DNA from: Lepas anatifera
Taxonomy: Eukaryota; Arthropoda; Thecostraca; Lepadidae
Reading direction: 5' to 3'
DNA: 64,000 bases
Assembly (NCBI GenBank): GCA_034440635.1
Contig: JAOTON010000968.1
Location: 145,581 to 209,580, forward strand
Both the position numbers and the translations under genes were made by a program. Position 1 is the first letter of the stretch; every line of letters begins with the position of its first letter. The notes beneath the pieces are model-generated. The model worked only from the letters and a program-made list of their open reading frames with translations. It was not told where the DNA came from and did no database searches. Positions 1 to 13,811 of this stretch are shown here, piece after piece.

Positions 1-1010
1 ATAAGGAGATAGGGTAGTCAAAATCCCCAAAATATACGTTACGTAATTTATGGATGGCGCCTGAAGTAGAATCCACCCATGCTGAGTTTCGTATTTAAGG
101 ACAGCGTTGCACGAGACACAGCATTCGGATGTGCACGCACATTAGAAACTGGCGCCCACGAGAGGTCATGACCTGCCGTCTCTAGTTTCTAGTATTGCAC
201 TCCCCGTTTGAAGCCGTGTTCACACCAGTGAAGGTGCCCGATACTGACCGAGGCGTGTGCTATTCCGTTGTGTCACTTTCCGTTCCGGCTTAAGGTGATA
301 AAAACCAGGAAACTTAACTCCTTGACGCTGAGGAAAGCCTCACCTTGTGTGTAATTAGTTGAGTATGGCTCCAGCTTGTGTGGTCCGAATGGTATAACGA
401 TCTAAGACATGTTTGATTTAAGAAACGTTGCGTTTCCTTTGCGGGCTGAAGTGTCGTGGTTGTCTGATGAAATGTTGTGTAGGTGTGTAGTCCTCATTTG
501 GATTATTTATTGACTGGCTTTTGCTAGTTATACCCACACAATACTCATATAAGTGCATCAATTACAGAAAAGTATGATCAATTACGAATTAACACTGCGA
601 TGTCACCATGTGTGGTACCGTAGTTGGGACGAGCTGAACAGTTAATCGTGTGTTAACGGCATTGTCGCCGATTACCAGCGGATTGTGGCTTTAGTGGTAA
701 ACTGTAAGGTCTGGGCCTTCAGTTTATGTGGTGCCACACCTTGCGGGAGCTCTTTTGGAAGGCTGGAGGTGAAGCCGATGTGAGATCTGTACATAGATTC
801 AGGGCTTGACTTTTAACTCGAGACCGTTAATTATTGATGGGGGCTAGTAAGGCCAAAAAAATACAAAATTACTGTTTTTTTAGCTCCCACCGCCGATGCA
901 TTGCACTTTGGAAAAACTTTGGGCATTTAATAATTAAAAGCAGTGTGCAGAATTTCTGTTTAGCTCGTGGCTCCATCTTGAAGCTCGCCGGATAGCCCTG
1001 GACTGCATAT
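1..1010. other. Unannotated unique sequence
   Basis: I see no open frame with coding character, RNA gene or repeat unit here. The stretch is mixed in composition with short T-runs near 870. It runs up to the SINE that begins near 1015. Confidence 0.5.
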
Positions 1011-1014
1011 TTGG

Positions 1015-1182
1015 CTCATCGTGAGGATGTTTGGCTCTGTGGATACACGACGTCTATGTCCCGGGTTCAAGTCCCGGTGGGCTCTCAGAATAAGTTTAAC
1101 CTGAGCTTCACAAACCCATCCAGCGGGGAGAAGCTGACTACGCCATATAAACTTAGCGTCGTTAAGCCCCAGAAATCATATC
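1015..1182 (+). mobile_element. tRNA-derived SINE
   Basis: A polymerase III B box (GGTTCAAGTCC, 1064-1074) sits inside a tRNA T-arm-like stem (CCCGGGTTCAAGTCCCGG). An A-box-like segment lies upstream near 1030. The body continues about 100 bp downstream and closes with a CGTTAAGCCCCA motif at about 1159-1173, which resembles the GTTAAACCCCA end of the SINE at 60177. The tRNA head is degenerate and lacks a foldable anticodon arm, so this is a retroposon and not a tRNA gene. Exact ends are uncertain. Confidence 0.6.
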
Positions 1183-1771
1183 TTGCAGGTTTACGGTTTG
1201 CCAAGCTGTTTCGAGCTCTGCCCTTCGGCATCTTCCACTGCGATTATGGCACGAGATGTTTCACATTTTTATCCACGGTCATCTGTGAAATATGAACACA
1301 ATCCAGGCGGTCGGGACCAGCGTAAGCACAGCCTGCTAAACACCCAGAATAAATCGGCTTTCAATTCAGCAGCTATTCATTAGCTGGCCGGGGCCGCTGC
1401 CGCCGGGCCGAGCGGTCCACTTTCACCGGCGATATTACCCAGTATTACCGCAGACATGGGTACGGCAGAGCCGCCATGACTGAGGCCTGGACTCCGCAGG
1501 CCCCGGGCCTTCATTCATTCGGCTGATTTGACTTGCATAGGTATCAGGCGAACGCCGGTTGCCTCATTTGCTTTGAGCTGTTTCTGTCCTTGATTCATGC
1601 GCGGTCTATTTTTCACCGGCGCGTGGGAGTAGCGACGCAGGAGTGTTCCTCTATCGGAGCCACGCGCTGACTGGATCACAAACAAAAATCGAGCCTCCGC
1701 TCAGTTTTCAGTTTTCTTCTGTCCAGCTATTGTCCATTTCAAAACACAAACGTTTCATGCCTGCAAGTTTT
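1183..1771. other. Unannotated sequence with a short GC-rich patch
   Basis: Positions 1380-1510 are rich in GC and CpG. I found no exon borders or coding frame that I can defend. Confidence 0.4.
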
Positions 1772-2284
1772 ACCCGGTGTCCTAACCAAGACGCAACGCG
1801 TCGCAAGGCGTTGCACGCCGTCGATCTGCCGCAACGAACGGGATTTTTGGTCAGGACACAAAACGCACTGCCGCAACTCGTCGCACGGCGCTGCAACGCG
1901 TCGCAGCAAAAGTTGAACAATGTCCAGCTTTTGACGCCAACGGCTTGCGTCGAAGCCGATATCCGTGTTATTTGGTGTGTTTTTAGTCATTAAATGTAAT
2001 GCATGTTTTAAAATAATAATGCAAATTGGAATTCATGCTGAAAGAATCTATGGAAACAGTACATGATTACCTTTTTCTCCTAAATCGTTCTTTTAATAGT
2101 TCTTGATGCCAGCCAAGTTTTGATTGTTGGTAACCAACAGTTCGTCGCCACTTGAGCTACCAGATTGCTACGAAAGCTGAACCTTTCCTCTGTCGGCCAA
2201 ACCTCCAAAATTACCGCTCTGACTGACGCCGACGGTCGCCGACGGTTGGCGACCGTCGGCGACCGTTTGGTTAGGACACCGGGT
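1772..2284. mobile_element. Element with 18-bp perfect terminal inverted repeats
   Basis: The left end (1772-1789, ACCCGGTGTCCTAACCAA) is repeated exactly in reverse complement at 2267-2284. A third, internal, inverted copy of the 13-bp core occurs at 1847-1859 with one mismatch. Both flanks inside the element are rich in GTCGC/GCGAC words. The right end contains a perfect 15-bp stem (2232-2246 with 2252-2266) around a TGGCG loop. There is no transposase frame, so this would be a non-autonomous DNA transposon. I could not see a clear target-site duplication, so the superfamily is open. Confidence 0.6.
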
Positions 2285-5200
2285 TATTCTATGTCATCGG
2301 CTAAATCTCTCAACTCCCGGCGTAAATCTCTTCCATCTCACGAGACTCTGGAGCCTGGCCCGTCGGCGCGTTTTACGAGTCGATCGTGCCTCTGCTACCC
2401 CGGGACACCCCTGATGACCCTCCGTAGTTTCTCGATGACCTTTTGTCACTATCAATGGCCCCCGCTCTCTACCAATCTATCGGCGGCGGCGACAAGATGG
2501 TATCACGGCTGTGAGTCGTGATTTCTCGTGCCGCCAAGGTCAGTAGGAGCCCGATCCCCGGCTCTGTGGGTGCCGTGTTGGTAGCTAAGCTGGAATGACC
2601 CATGTACTGCCGACCCGTGACCTGGAGAAGAGGCATCGTACTTAAAGTGGCCAGTTCAATCTCTATCGCGAGCATGATTCTAAATTCTAGTCATTGTTCC
2701 ATTGATTAGGTTCAATAATCTTTTGGGGATGTATCCAGGTATATGTTCGGGCTTTCTATATTTAAACCTGATTTTTCTATCAGCAACATTATGCGTTTGA
2801 TGGTAACGAAGCCCACGTTTCCTGTTTCTAGCTCACGACCCCGGACTTACAATTGCCCAAGTTTTTCTTGTATGAAGCGACATTTTTTTGTGGACGCAGG
2901 CCAGCTTATCCCTAAACTATTTTTTTATAACCCACTACCCATTGATTAGGTAGGTAGGAGTACCCTTGTTTACCCGTGCGACCCAATAACTAAGGCTCCA
3001 TAGGATTAGACAGTTAGGTGTTATTACATTGTTAACGGGTCGCACCACTCCCCGCTCGAACTTTTTTATATTTCCATGCCTAGGTTACATACATTGTTGA
3101 GAATATTTCCCCGTGTACCCCCCGAAAATCTTAATATTTTACATACGGCAGACATGATATTCCTTATAGGGTGTTTTTTAAATGGTGGTGTATGTACGTG
3201 CTCTATTTCAGGTGACATACTTCAAACTTTTCATACATATTTTTGCATCCACGTCACTCTGAATCCAGCGGCTCCGTTTTCCAGCATACGCATTCCTCCA
3301 CTGCGGATAATTCCTCTATCCCGTTCCAGTTTCTGAATGATACGAGAGCAGTGTAGCCCAGAAGTAGGGCATAATCCACAAAATGGAAACAAAGTCTCTC
3401 ATGTCACCGATACCAGCACCGATCATCCCTATAACTTACATCCCAGTGGTGGAATCAGCATTCCCCCGTGGTGAGCACTGACCTGACGCCGACACGGAAG
3501 TATTTCTGCTCTGTTTGTCTTGCGTTAGTTAGGCCTGTGAGTTTCCACGGAAAAAATGAACGAAGCAGCGCCGCGTTGCTCCAGGGAGTGCAATTACGCG
3601 AAATTGAAGGCGGGCTGAGACCGTGCCGCTGCAGCGGCAAAGTAGTGGACCTTAACAACGGTTGCGGTTATTACGCTGTGTGGATTGTGGGTTGTCCTGG
3701 GGCCCGGCATATTTCTGCATCGGCTAGCAGAAGATGTCTTAAAAATCGTATTTCAGTGTCTGAGGGCGAAATTTTGAGAGGAACCCGACAGATGATGACA
3801 TCAAGAATGAAATAATTCATGCAAGATAAAACAGACGTATTTCTTTTCATAATGCATGCATCTATGTCACGTACATATCATCCGGTTTAAGTCCTTGCTT
3901 ATATAATTTACATGATGAGGATTGAAAAGGCATTCGCTTAGTAGTGATCATTACAATGTGTATTAATGTGTCGAGATAGTGGCTTCATGCGGTGTATTTG
4001 TTTTGTCGGAGTCAGTCGCGCCAGCACACTACACACTGGGCGTCCATCGCGCGACCCATGCCACCCATATTTGTTTTCACAAAACATGCCGGTTGGAATG
4101 ACGAGAAAAATGTCCAACAAAGCGCTAGAAGTTTCTCTAGCTCGGAGAAACGGTTCCGTCCAAACAGAGATCGGACCGGAGATGACATTCCGGATAGATG
4201 GAGGGCGGTGATTGCGAAGAAAGGGATGCAGTCGGTATTTGAATGACTGACGGGCCGGTTCCCAGTCCGAATATTCATCATGGTGGGTACGGACCAGGTG
4301 GGTGGCTGTTTTAGTATGTTTTAGGGCATGCGTTTTGGGTGCGAAAGTATGCTGGCTGTCAACTCAATGCGACGTATGCCTCCTCTGTAAAGCTGAAATG
4401 ATAATTGTATACTTGAATATATTTCTCATGCTGAATGTCATCTACCTGTCTCTTACTTTTGACGAAGGTTCAGCACGCCATTACTGCATAAGTATTAAAC
4501 TGTTTTTATTTTTAGATCATGTTTATGTTTTGAAGGAAAATTTCCATATGGATCATTGTTTCCGTATTGGGATCTAACTTTATTGGAACTCTGACTGCGT
4601 TCAATGACATGCATTTTTTTGAAAAGGTTTCCATTTGGAAGGAGTGTTTCCATTATGGTACATTTCCCATGATTAAATGTGGCATTATTGAAAATAATTA
4701 TTATTGGGAACTAATCTTGATGGGAGCGTGCACCACACACATTGGGAACCCTGATCACAGCCCCCCACTGAACTTCTATCTACATATCACAAAGGGACAA
4801 AATGTCAATGTCAACATGGATTTGGATCTACCTAAATGTGTTGGTAAGTGGACCTTAGGTAGATTTTATAGACAGATCAAATGCTTAAATTTTCAACACC
4901 TGATTATCACCTGCCTGTTCATTCCTTCTTGCAGTAAAACTCTGGGCAACTACCCTGCATAGATGTAAATTATGCTATTGGCCTAATAGGTACCTAAGGG
5001 TATTGGAAGACTCATACAAAGAAAGATCAGTGTAGTCAAGTCCTGCTTTAACTCCATGCAGTTCGGTCCTGTGTGCTGCTTACCACCACTGGTGTAAGCA
5101 ACACACCCCAACCAGCGTTTTTCAAGCTTTTCTTTCTGAGATTTTCTACGATTTCCTAGATGAGAAGGGGTCTCTGGCCCCCTCCGTGCATGTTAGTGTG

Positions 5201-6177
5201 TATTTTAACTTTGTGGAGGACTGCATTGGACACATTTGCTATCTGTACAATATTGACATAATTTGATCATGAAATCTCACCTGAATTACTGTTGTTGCCG
5301 TCTGTTGCTGGTGCCAACTCTCCCACTCCTCCGCTCCAATCTACCTAACCAATCTTGATCTAGGACAAATAAGGTAAGGCACAGGCTAGGAATGAAAACA
5401 GTTTGATATGTGAAAGTGCATAGTCTCAAGTGGCCTCATTATCTTAGATTAGCCATGGGCAGCACTATTTATTCGCCAGCTTTAGCCTGCACTTATCTCA
5501 GATATACCCCAAAATATGCCCTAAAAAAGTGGCTTCCACCTGTGTACTTTTTGGAGGCTCTACATTGACATCAAATAAACATTACTTGTCTTGTCGCTGT
5601 TGCGTAGTTTGGTGATTGCTGCCCAGTATGTTTATTTCTTTCACTCATTTAGTACTTTTCTTAGTAGTTTTAGGCGTACTTATACTAATTCAAGAAATGG
5701 GACCGCTAAATCGAAGGACTCAAACTTTAAAATTATTTAACCTGACAAATGGACGAGAAATACTTGATAACGTATTTGCGTTATATTTAATGCCTTAAAT
5801 ATGCCTACAATCATGTATTTCTCGAAAAATTGACTGTCCATTCGGGCATCTGGCGGCACTTTCTGGCAACTACTAACATCGGCATTGGGTGCATGTTAAA
5901 TCTGGCAACTGTGACGCGTTTGGGTTTTCGGGGGGTCCTTTTTAGTAGAAACTGAAGACAATTGTATCTATGGTACGTGTGATTAGTTTAATTAATTTAT
6001 TAAGTTTTTTATTTAATATGGTTTGTTTTGACCTACTAGTTTTTTACTTTTTAAATTACGTTTTTTTGTGACATGCCATCACAAATTATCACGGATAACT
6101 TTTTCCTTTTTGCTTTTTTCCTTCCCTTTTTAGGCGACATGCTCCGTGTGAAAGTTTATCAATTAAGTACTTGTATA
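2285..6177. other. AT-leaning unannotated sequence
   Basis: The stretch holds several chance open frames, including one of 131 codons at 4567-4962, but none has matching splice borders or recognisable domains. No tandem repeat or transposon end was seen. Confidence 0.4.
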
Positions 6178-6318
6178 CAGTGCCGGATATAGGGGGGGGG
6201 CAAGGGCCTCGAACCCCCCATATCCAAATGCCTATAGTTAGTATGGCTGATCAGAGACAATGACAGGGAGGCTCAAGCCCCTTAGCCCTCCAGAAATGAA
6301 GTCCTGAATCCGCCTCTG
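6178..6318 (-). mobile_element. hAT-type MITE, reverse copy
   Basis: This is a copy of the 140-170 bp family also found at 26188, 28335, 35379, 36945, 48362, 58641 and 61350. Its ends read CAGTGCCGGATATAGG and, inverted, CAGAGGCGGATTCAGG. The interior has the family's G-rich and 'GGCTCAAGCCCC' blocks. The flanking 8-mers are CTTGTATA (6170-6177) and CTGGTATA (6319-6326), seven of eight identical. An 8-bp duplication with CAG...CTG ends is what the hAT superfamily produces. Confidence 0.72.
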
Positions 6319-9256
6319 CTGGTATAATATTGTAGTAGGATGCATACTGTATCTGGACTGCTCTCATAGCACTGCATAGGACTGCTCTGAGCCTTTTCTT
6401 TGTCACCCGGGCATGCGTGTGCATCGTCTCAATGGGAACTCTTAATGTTTCCAGGTAGGATATTCTTTAAGAAAACATTCATCTTTGAAAACTTTTTATC
6501 GGTCGAAATCATTACCTTTTGATCACACGCTTCGGTTGGGCAACAGGAAACGTGGTGTAAGTCGCAGAATTAATTACTGAAGCTTTGAAGCTTGTGACCT
6601 CATGCGAAGCTGTGACTTCATTTGTCGGCTTAAATCATTTTTATGCTGGTGGTGAATGCAGAGATCAGAAAATTATATCTCCATGCTTTTTAAAACTGAC
6701 CGGAGGAATATATCCATGCTTCTGTACTCATTAAGCAGAGCTGCTGTTGCTCCCTTTCTTCATCCTGTAGAAACCAGCTCTTAAGGTCATGATGTGCCAT
6801 TCGCTCTCACCCTGTTTGGAAAGATTACGAAGACAAAATTACATGCTATTCAGAAACCTGCCGGAACTGTACCGGAGTTGGCCGCGTAGAAAGCGAGAGC
6901 TCCTACCCTTATAGCACCACAGCTTTTGGCCTGTATTCAGAGCCAGAGCGCTTGAAAGGGAGCCAGTTCAATACCAGTAATTGCCAAAATCACACACTTC
7001 TAACCTTAAATTGGTTTTCTCAGCAAGTACTTGCGAAAATTAGAAGAATAAGTTTTTTTACAACAACGACATATCTTTCTGCAGCTGCATACAACAAAAT
7101 CAACAAACTGACGAGTAAAAAACCCTATCATGTAAACTTCGTTCGGTTCAATTTGAATCGGAATCTACGATAGAATATTTTCGAGAATGAAAGACGATGA
7201 AATATCTACACTACGGTATCCATTCATCGCGAAACAATCACGCCACAACCGTCTATGCTCTTATCTCCACAAAACCTAGCATCGCACGCGCGTTGTGTTG
7301 GAAAGCTCCTCTTCTTCTTGGACGCGCCCTGTCAGACCGTTCAAATGTAATTTGATTTGTGGAAAAGCCACACGGCGTAACTGGTTCAAGGTTTCCGAGT
7401 TATGGGCCTTACGCTCATGCAGTGTCGTCATTAATCAAACTGGTTACGAGTTAACCGGTAGTGTGGGGTTAGACGAAGACGTAAACCTGATTGTGATAGT
7501 CTCTGAAGCCGGAGGGCAGTTTTGTTCGTGCTTCGGTGGAAGCTTGGTCATCGTGTTTGAATGTTTTTGATGGCGAACAATATTATTGTAATTATTTTTT
7601 TGTTTTGTTTTTTTCGCATTTAGGTGTTCCTGACGTTGGGGTGCCTGGGCGGATTGGTAGCTGGGAATGGGTCTGTGGGGATGGGTAGCTGGGGTGCCTG
7701 GGTGGATGGGTATTTGGGTAGCTACAGGCGAACGGCGGCAGTTTGGGGTTGCCACACGATGCTGAAGTTCGCGGTCGGTGCCATGAGGCAAGACAATGAA
7801 GAAGCGCGCGGGCCAGTCTCACGCCTGGCGGACTCCTTGGCCGCAACCCGGGATCCTTTGTTCGAGGGACTCTTTCCGGAAGTGCTACACTGAGCTGCTC
7901 AACTTTGTACACACAAATTGTAAGGGATCTTTTTATATAAAGATGCTATAGATAGACTAGAGAAGTGACTTTTAAGCCTTCATTTTCAGGCAGTATAGTT
8001 TTATACAGTAGATGCATGCAAGATAGTAAGCCTCAGTCTCGGTAATACCTCAGTTTCCTTTTCAAATATTCAGTCTATATATCTATGTATTATTATATGT
8101 TTATATATCTATCTATTATATACATAAATATCTGACCATCGGAAACGTATGCATTCACCCTCCAATTTTCGGTGCGGAGACCCATGGTGATATGTCCCGG
8201 GCCACCGTAAGTATTGCTGGGAGGTAATGGCCTCGTGCACGGAGATTCAGGTCGTCGGTCGGTTAGCCTGACCTGAGATCAGCGGAAACATCGCTGCCAC
8301 CCAAACGCTACCTTGGCTCCCGCCAGGTATTGTTTTGAAGATCTCGGCACTGTTCACGAGGTTTGGCAGGTGTTTGTCAGCTGATGCGCAAGTATGTTCT
8401 AACGCTTGGAAGCCACCTCTCACGTGAAAATTTGCTGATTAAAATTCCAACGAAAACACGGCTTTTAGCACTCGATTTTAAATTAATTGTAACCTTTACG
8501 CTCCATTTCACGTGCTCAGTATCCCATTTGGCTAACAAATTGTGGTTTTAAATCTGCGTAACAGCCCTCGCTAGTTTTCAAATATTCTCAGATTGTAAAC
8601 GACAACCTATTAAAGCTTACATATGCCGGCAAGTTGAACGGTATGGTGGATTTATAGCCATGTTCAATTTACACTCCCCTAATAGATGACCCTGGCTCCG
8701 CCGCTGGCGGTGCAGATGTGGTGCGTGAGGCTGGACTGGCCCTGCTAACCGGCTTATCTCCCGGAGGGGCCCAGTTTTTGTCCAACTGCTGATGGACCGT
8801 GTCAGATCGAATGGAAGCTCGTGAGGGGGAGCTTGACCGGGGCGCTGTCCAGGTGATGCAATGCTACTGAAGAAAAGTGTGGTTGATGGACTCAACAAGC
8901 CGTTCGAAAGGTTAAGACCTATCCCCATACTTTTCGATTCGTTTATTTAACTCTTTCTGATAAGACTTGGGACTTTAAAGGATGATGGGTTTTCCTGAAC
9001 CTCTTTTCAATGCACGGTAAGTGCTAACCCTCCTCCAAGAGCCAGGGACGGTCCGTGGTGTGACGTCACACGCCCAACCATCTAGACTTTATCAAGGGTA
9101 TATGAATACTATACAGAATATTCCCAAAAGACAACCGCACTAAAAGACAGTATGCTGTAATTATACATTTTGAACACAATTGAATTCCCCGTGCTCTCTA
9201 GCATTTGCAAGCGATCATCACAACATTTGGAATTTTTCAGCGGATCCAATGGAGGA
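6319..9256. other. Unannotated sequence with a small G-rich duplication
   Basis: Around 7635-7735 a GGGTGCCTGGG(C/T)GGAT and GGGTAGCTGGG pattern is repeated about twice, forming a short G-rich minisatellite. An intron-acceptor-like TTTTTTCGCATTTAG precedes it at 7610-7624, but I cannot tie it to a gene. Positions 8080-8130 are a TATA/TCTA-rich microsatellite-like run. Confidence 0.4.
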
Positions 9257-9260
9257 AAAA

Positions 9261-9336
9261 TACCTTCACGCCTGTGTGACGACGTCACTCAGGCGTGAAT
9301 GAATCCCTCTTGAATGTACATTTAAGTAAAGGTATG
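9261..9336. repeat. Palindromic CRE module, copy 1
   Basis: A perfect 10-bp inverted repeat (TTCACGCCTG at 9265-9274, CAGGCGTGAA at 9290-9299) encloses an imperfect CRE (TGACGACGTCA). It is followed by GAATGAATCCCTCTTGAATG and a TTAAGTAAAGGTAT end. ATACCTT at the left and AAGGTAT at the right make a short outer inverted repeat. A homologous copy lies at 34969-35043, so this is a dispersed short repeat, possibly a tiny MITE. Confidence 0.6.
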
Positions 9337-11460
9337 TTGGGCAAGTGCAGCTCCCCCTGCCGGTATCACTAACCGTCTGAGTGTTACTCAGCAGCAATAA
9401 CTTATCGATGAGAGAAATTATGCGCCGAAGTAGAGTTCCAGTAGGCTTCCAACAGCAAGACAACTTCGGAAGCAAGGTTCCCTGCTTGAATTGTCTGTGG
9501 ACTTGGTCAGCTCGCGGCTCAAGTTTATGATAAATTTTCATCCCTTAAGCTCGGGTGTGTTTCATACCATGACAAGGTCATAAATATGCTAAATGCGTTT
9601 ATGCTGCTCTCTTTTTCATGCACGACATAAATGTAGATATTTATTGTTGGAGGTTACAAAGCTCAAACTTGCATCCCAATCTAAGTGCTTTGCAAAAGCT
9701 TTTCGTGTCTTAAATAAAAAGTAAATACCTCTATATTTTGCCTAACCCCTACTTGAAAAGTATACGGGAAGTTATTTAGTATTTTAGGGATAAAGTCATT
9801 CTTCATTCCTACCGTTTCTTAGGTTCAAAACCTTACTCTTTTCTCACGAATCTGGCGAAAGTGTAGCATAACTCCGAGATGCTCAAACAGCAACACATGT
9901 ACCAAATGTGCCGCTACAGCCTTCCGGGCGTTTTGAGCGCGTTGTTTGACGAGTAAGAACCATTGTGCGCTCAGCGGTCCGGCCGGGGGCCCTCCGCTGC
10001 GCCGCTGCGTAGAAGTATGCGCCGCTAGCCTACATGGTATGGCAGCGGTACCTCATTTAACGGCCCTGCTAAGATGGACCAGCTACTCATGGAAGAATGG
10101 TGGTGACAGAAAATTGATGCAATACTCGCTCCGCTTCGAATCTGTGCCAGCAGCGATGAAATCATAGCGACCCTGTGATCGTATGCTCCGACTTTTCACG
10201 ACTGCCAAAACAACACACGATAAGCAGTTTTAGTGTTGAGTGAGGTCAGCAGTCGATAATTCCAGCCGGGTTTGTTGCCACGTGCTTTAGTGTAGTTTTG
10301 ACACCTCCGGTAGTGAGCTAGTGCCTCATTTAGCATCCAGACTCTGGCTGAGCCTGCACCGGCGCCGGTTCCGCTGTAAGTGGTTTTGTATTGACGTCCT
10401 ACTGTGCCACAGACTGTATCTGGGCCGTTTGATGTCGCTCAGGGTAGAAACATTGCCCTGGGGATGCTCTGATGCCGTGAGCACCATGTTTGATAGACGC
10501 AGTGGAGTATGTTTTGGTTTAGATGGTGGTACAAAATGTAAAAGCATGTCTGCAAAGTTTTTGGTCTGCTTTGTTCCTTGCCCAAGATTGTCCAAAAATA
10601 GAACAATTGATTTTTGTTTGAGCAAGCACGTGAAACTCATTCCAAGATATCCTTAGTGACACTATCTGATTTCACCTGTGTTCAACAGCAGCAACTCTCA
10701 AGGGTAAAAGTCTTGTAGGTTTGTCCTTTAGATGGTGCTCCACTGGAACAAGGATAAGTCTGCCGTAGTATTTATCCTGAGATTGTGCCTCATCATGCCT
10801 GGAGATGATGAGAGAACACTGGTAGCCCATTATGCGCTAATACACTGCAGTTTAATGGAGGGAAGGCGGGCCGACGAGTCGTTACTGCCTCTTGAGGCGT
10901 TAATTGAATCTGCCAACGTGAGAAGCCGCAACTCTCAACTCCACCCTGGAATGCATAGGCCCCTTCCTGCCATGCTTCTTTTGCAGTCAGTTAAGCTCGT
11001 TGGATGTATAAGAGACAGCATTCGATTTGAACATGACGAAACGAGACAGAAACCTTCTTTCTGACATGCTCGAAAACACTCTGACATCCCGCAAAATCAG
11101 CAGCCAGTAACTGAAGAAGCTCATCGCCGTGCTTCCATGTGTGATGTCACAATGGCCGACCTCAGCACAGCTGAATCATACACCTCGGCCTCAGTTTCCA
11201 GATAATCAGCCCTCCGAATATGGCCGGGCAGAGTTTCGGCCGTGACAGATGTGGGAGGAGGCGGCCGCTCTGACGGCTCAGACACGACGTGTGACGTCAC
11301 GACCCATCTGAAGATGACAGATGATGTCAGAACAGACGCCCGGCTGACAGATTGGTCAGATCATCGCTAATGAGTGGCGTGTTCGCCTTGACATAACTTC
11401 CCGCATCCGCAGCTGAAATTCGATAAGAGTTTGTACTGGTTGTGTTGCTGCAAAACTCGG
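9337..11460. other. Unannotated sequence before the GA tract
   Basis: I see no gene here. A CRE palindrome (TGACGTCA) is present at 11292-11299. The chance open frames at 9946-10167 and 10321-10656 lack supporting splice sites or domains. Confidence 0.4.
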
Positions 11461-11477
11461 GGGGAGAGAGAGAGTAG

Positions 11478-13504
<2,027 letters not shown>

Positions 13505-13811
13505 GATCTAGAACTATATGTAAATGAGGAATAACAGCCTGATGCTCATATTATATAAAACTTGTTCGAAAATTAACAGTCAATATATTTTCCCATGGGG
13601 CATGATCACGACAGCGAATGGACAATTCGACAGCGAATGGACAGCGAATGGTGTCCATTTGCTGTCGTGATCATGCCCCATGGGCGAAATATATTGACTG
13701 TTAATTTTCGAACAAGTTTTATATAATATGATCATCAGGCTGTTATTCCTCATTTCATATTTATCATCATGCTCAAATAGCCTCCAAGACATCATTTTTG
13801 ATCTAGAACTA
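13505..13811. repeat. Long near-perfect hairpin flanked by a 12-bp direct repeat
   Basis: The left arm (13522-13623) is matched in reverse complement by 13652-13755 with very few differences, leaving a loop of about 28 bp that carries extra copies of CAGCGAATGGACA. GATCTAGAACTA occurs in the same orientation just outside the left arm (13505-13516) and 45 bp outside the right arm (13800-13811). The structure could be a fold-back DNA element or a template-switch duplication. Its RNA would fold into a stem of about 100 bp. Confidence 0.8.

Noticed and set aside
4567..4962. 131-codon open frame
   Set aside because: AT-rich composition, no domain, no splice or promoter support, no repeated codon pattern.
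5616..5798. 60-codon frame with a hydrophobic segment as a mitochondrial-like insert
   Set aside because: One hydrophobic stretch is not enough; I recognise no mitochondrial gene in it.
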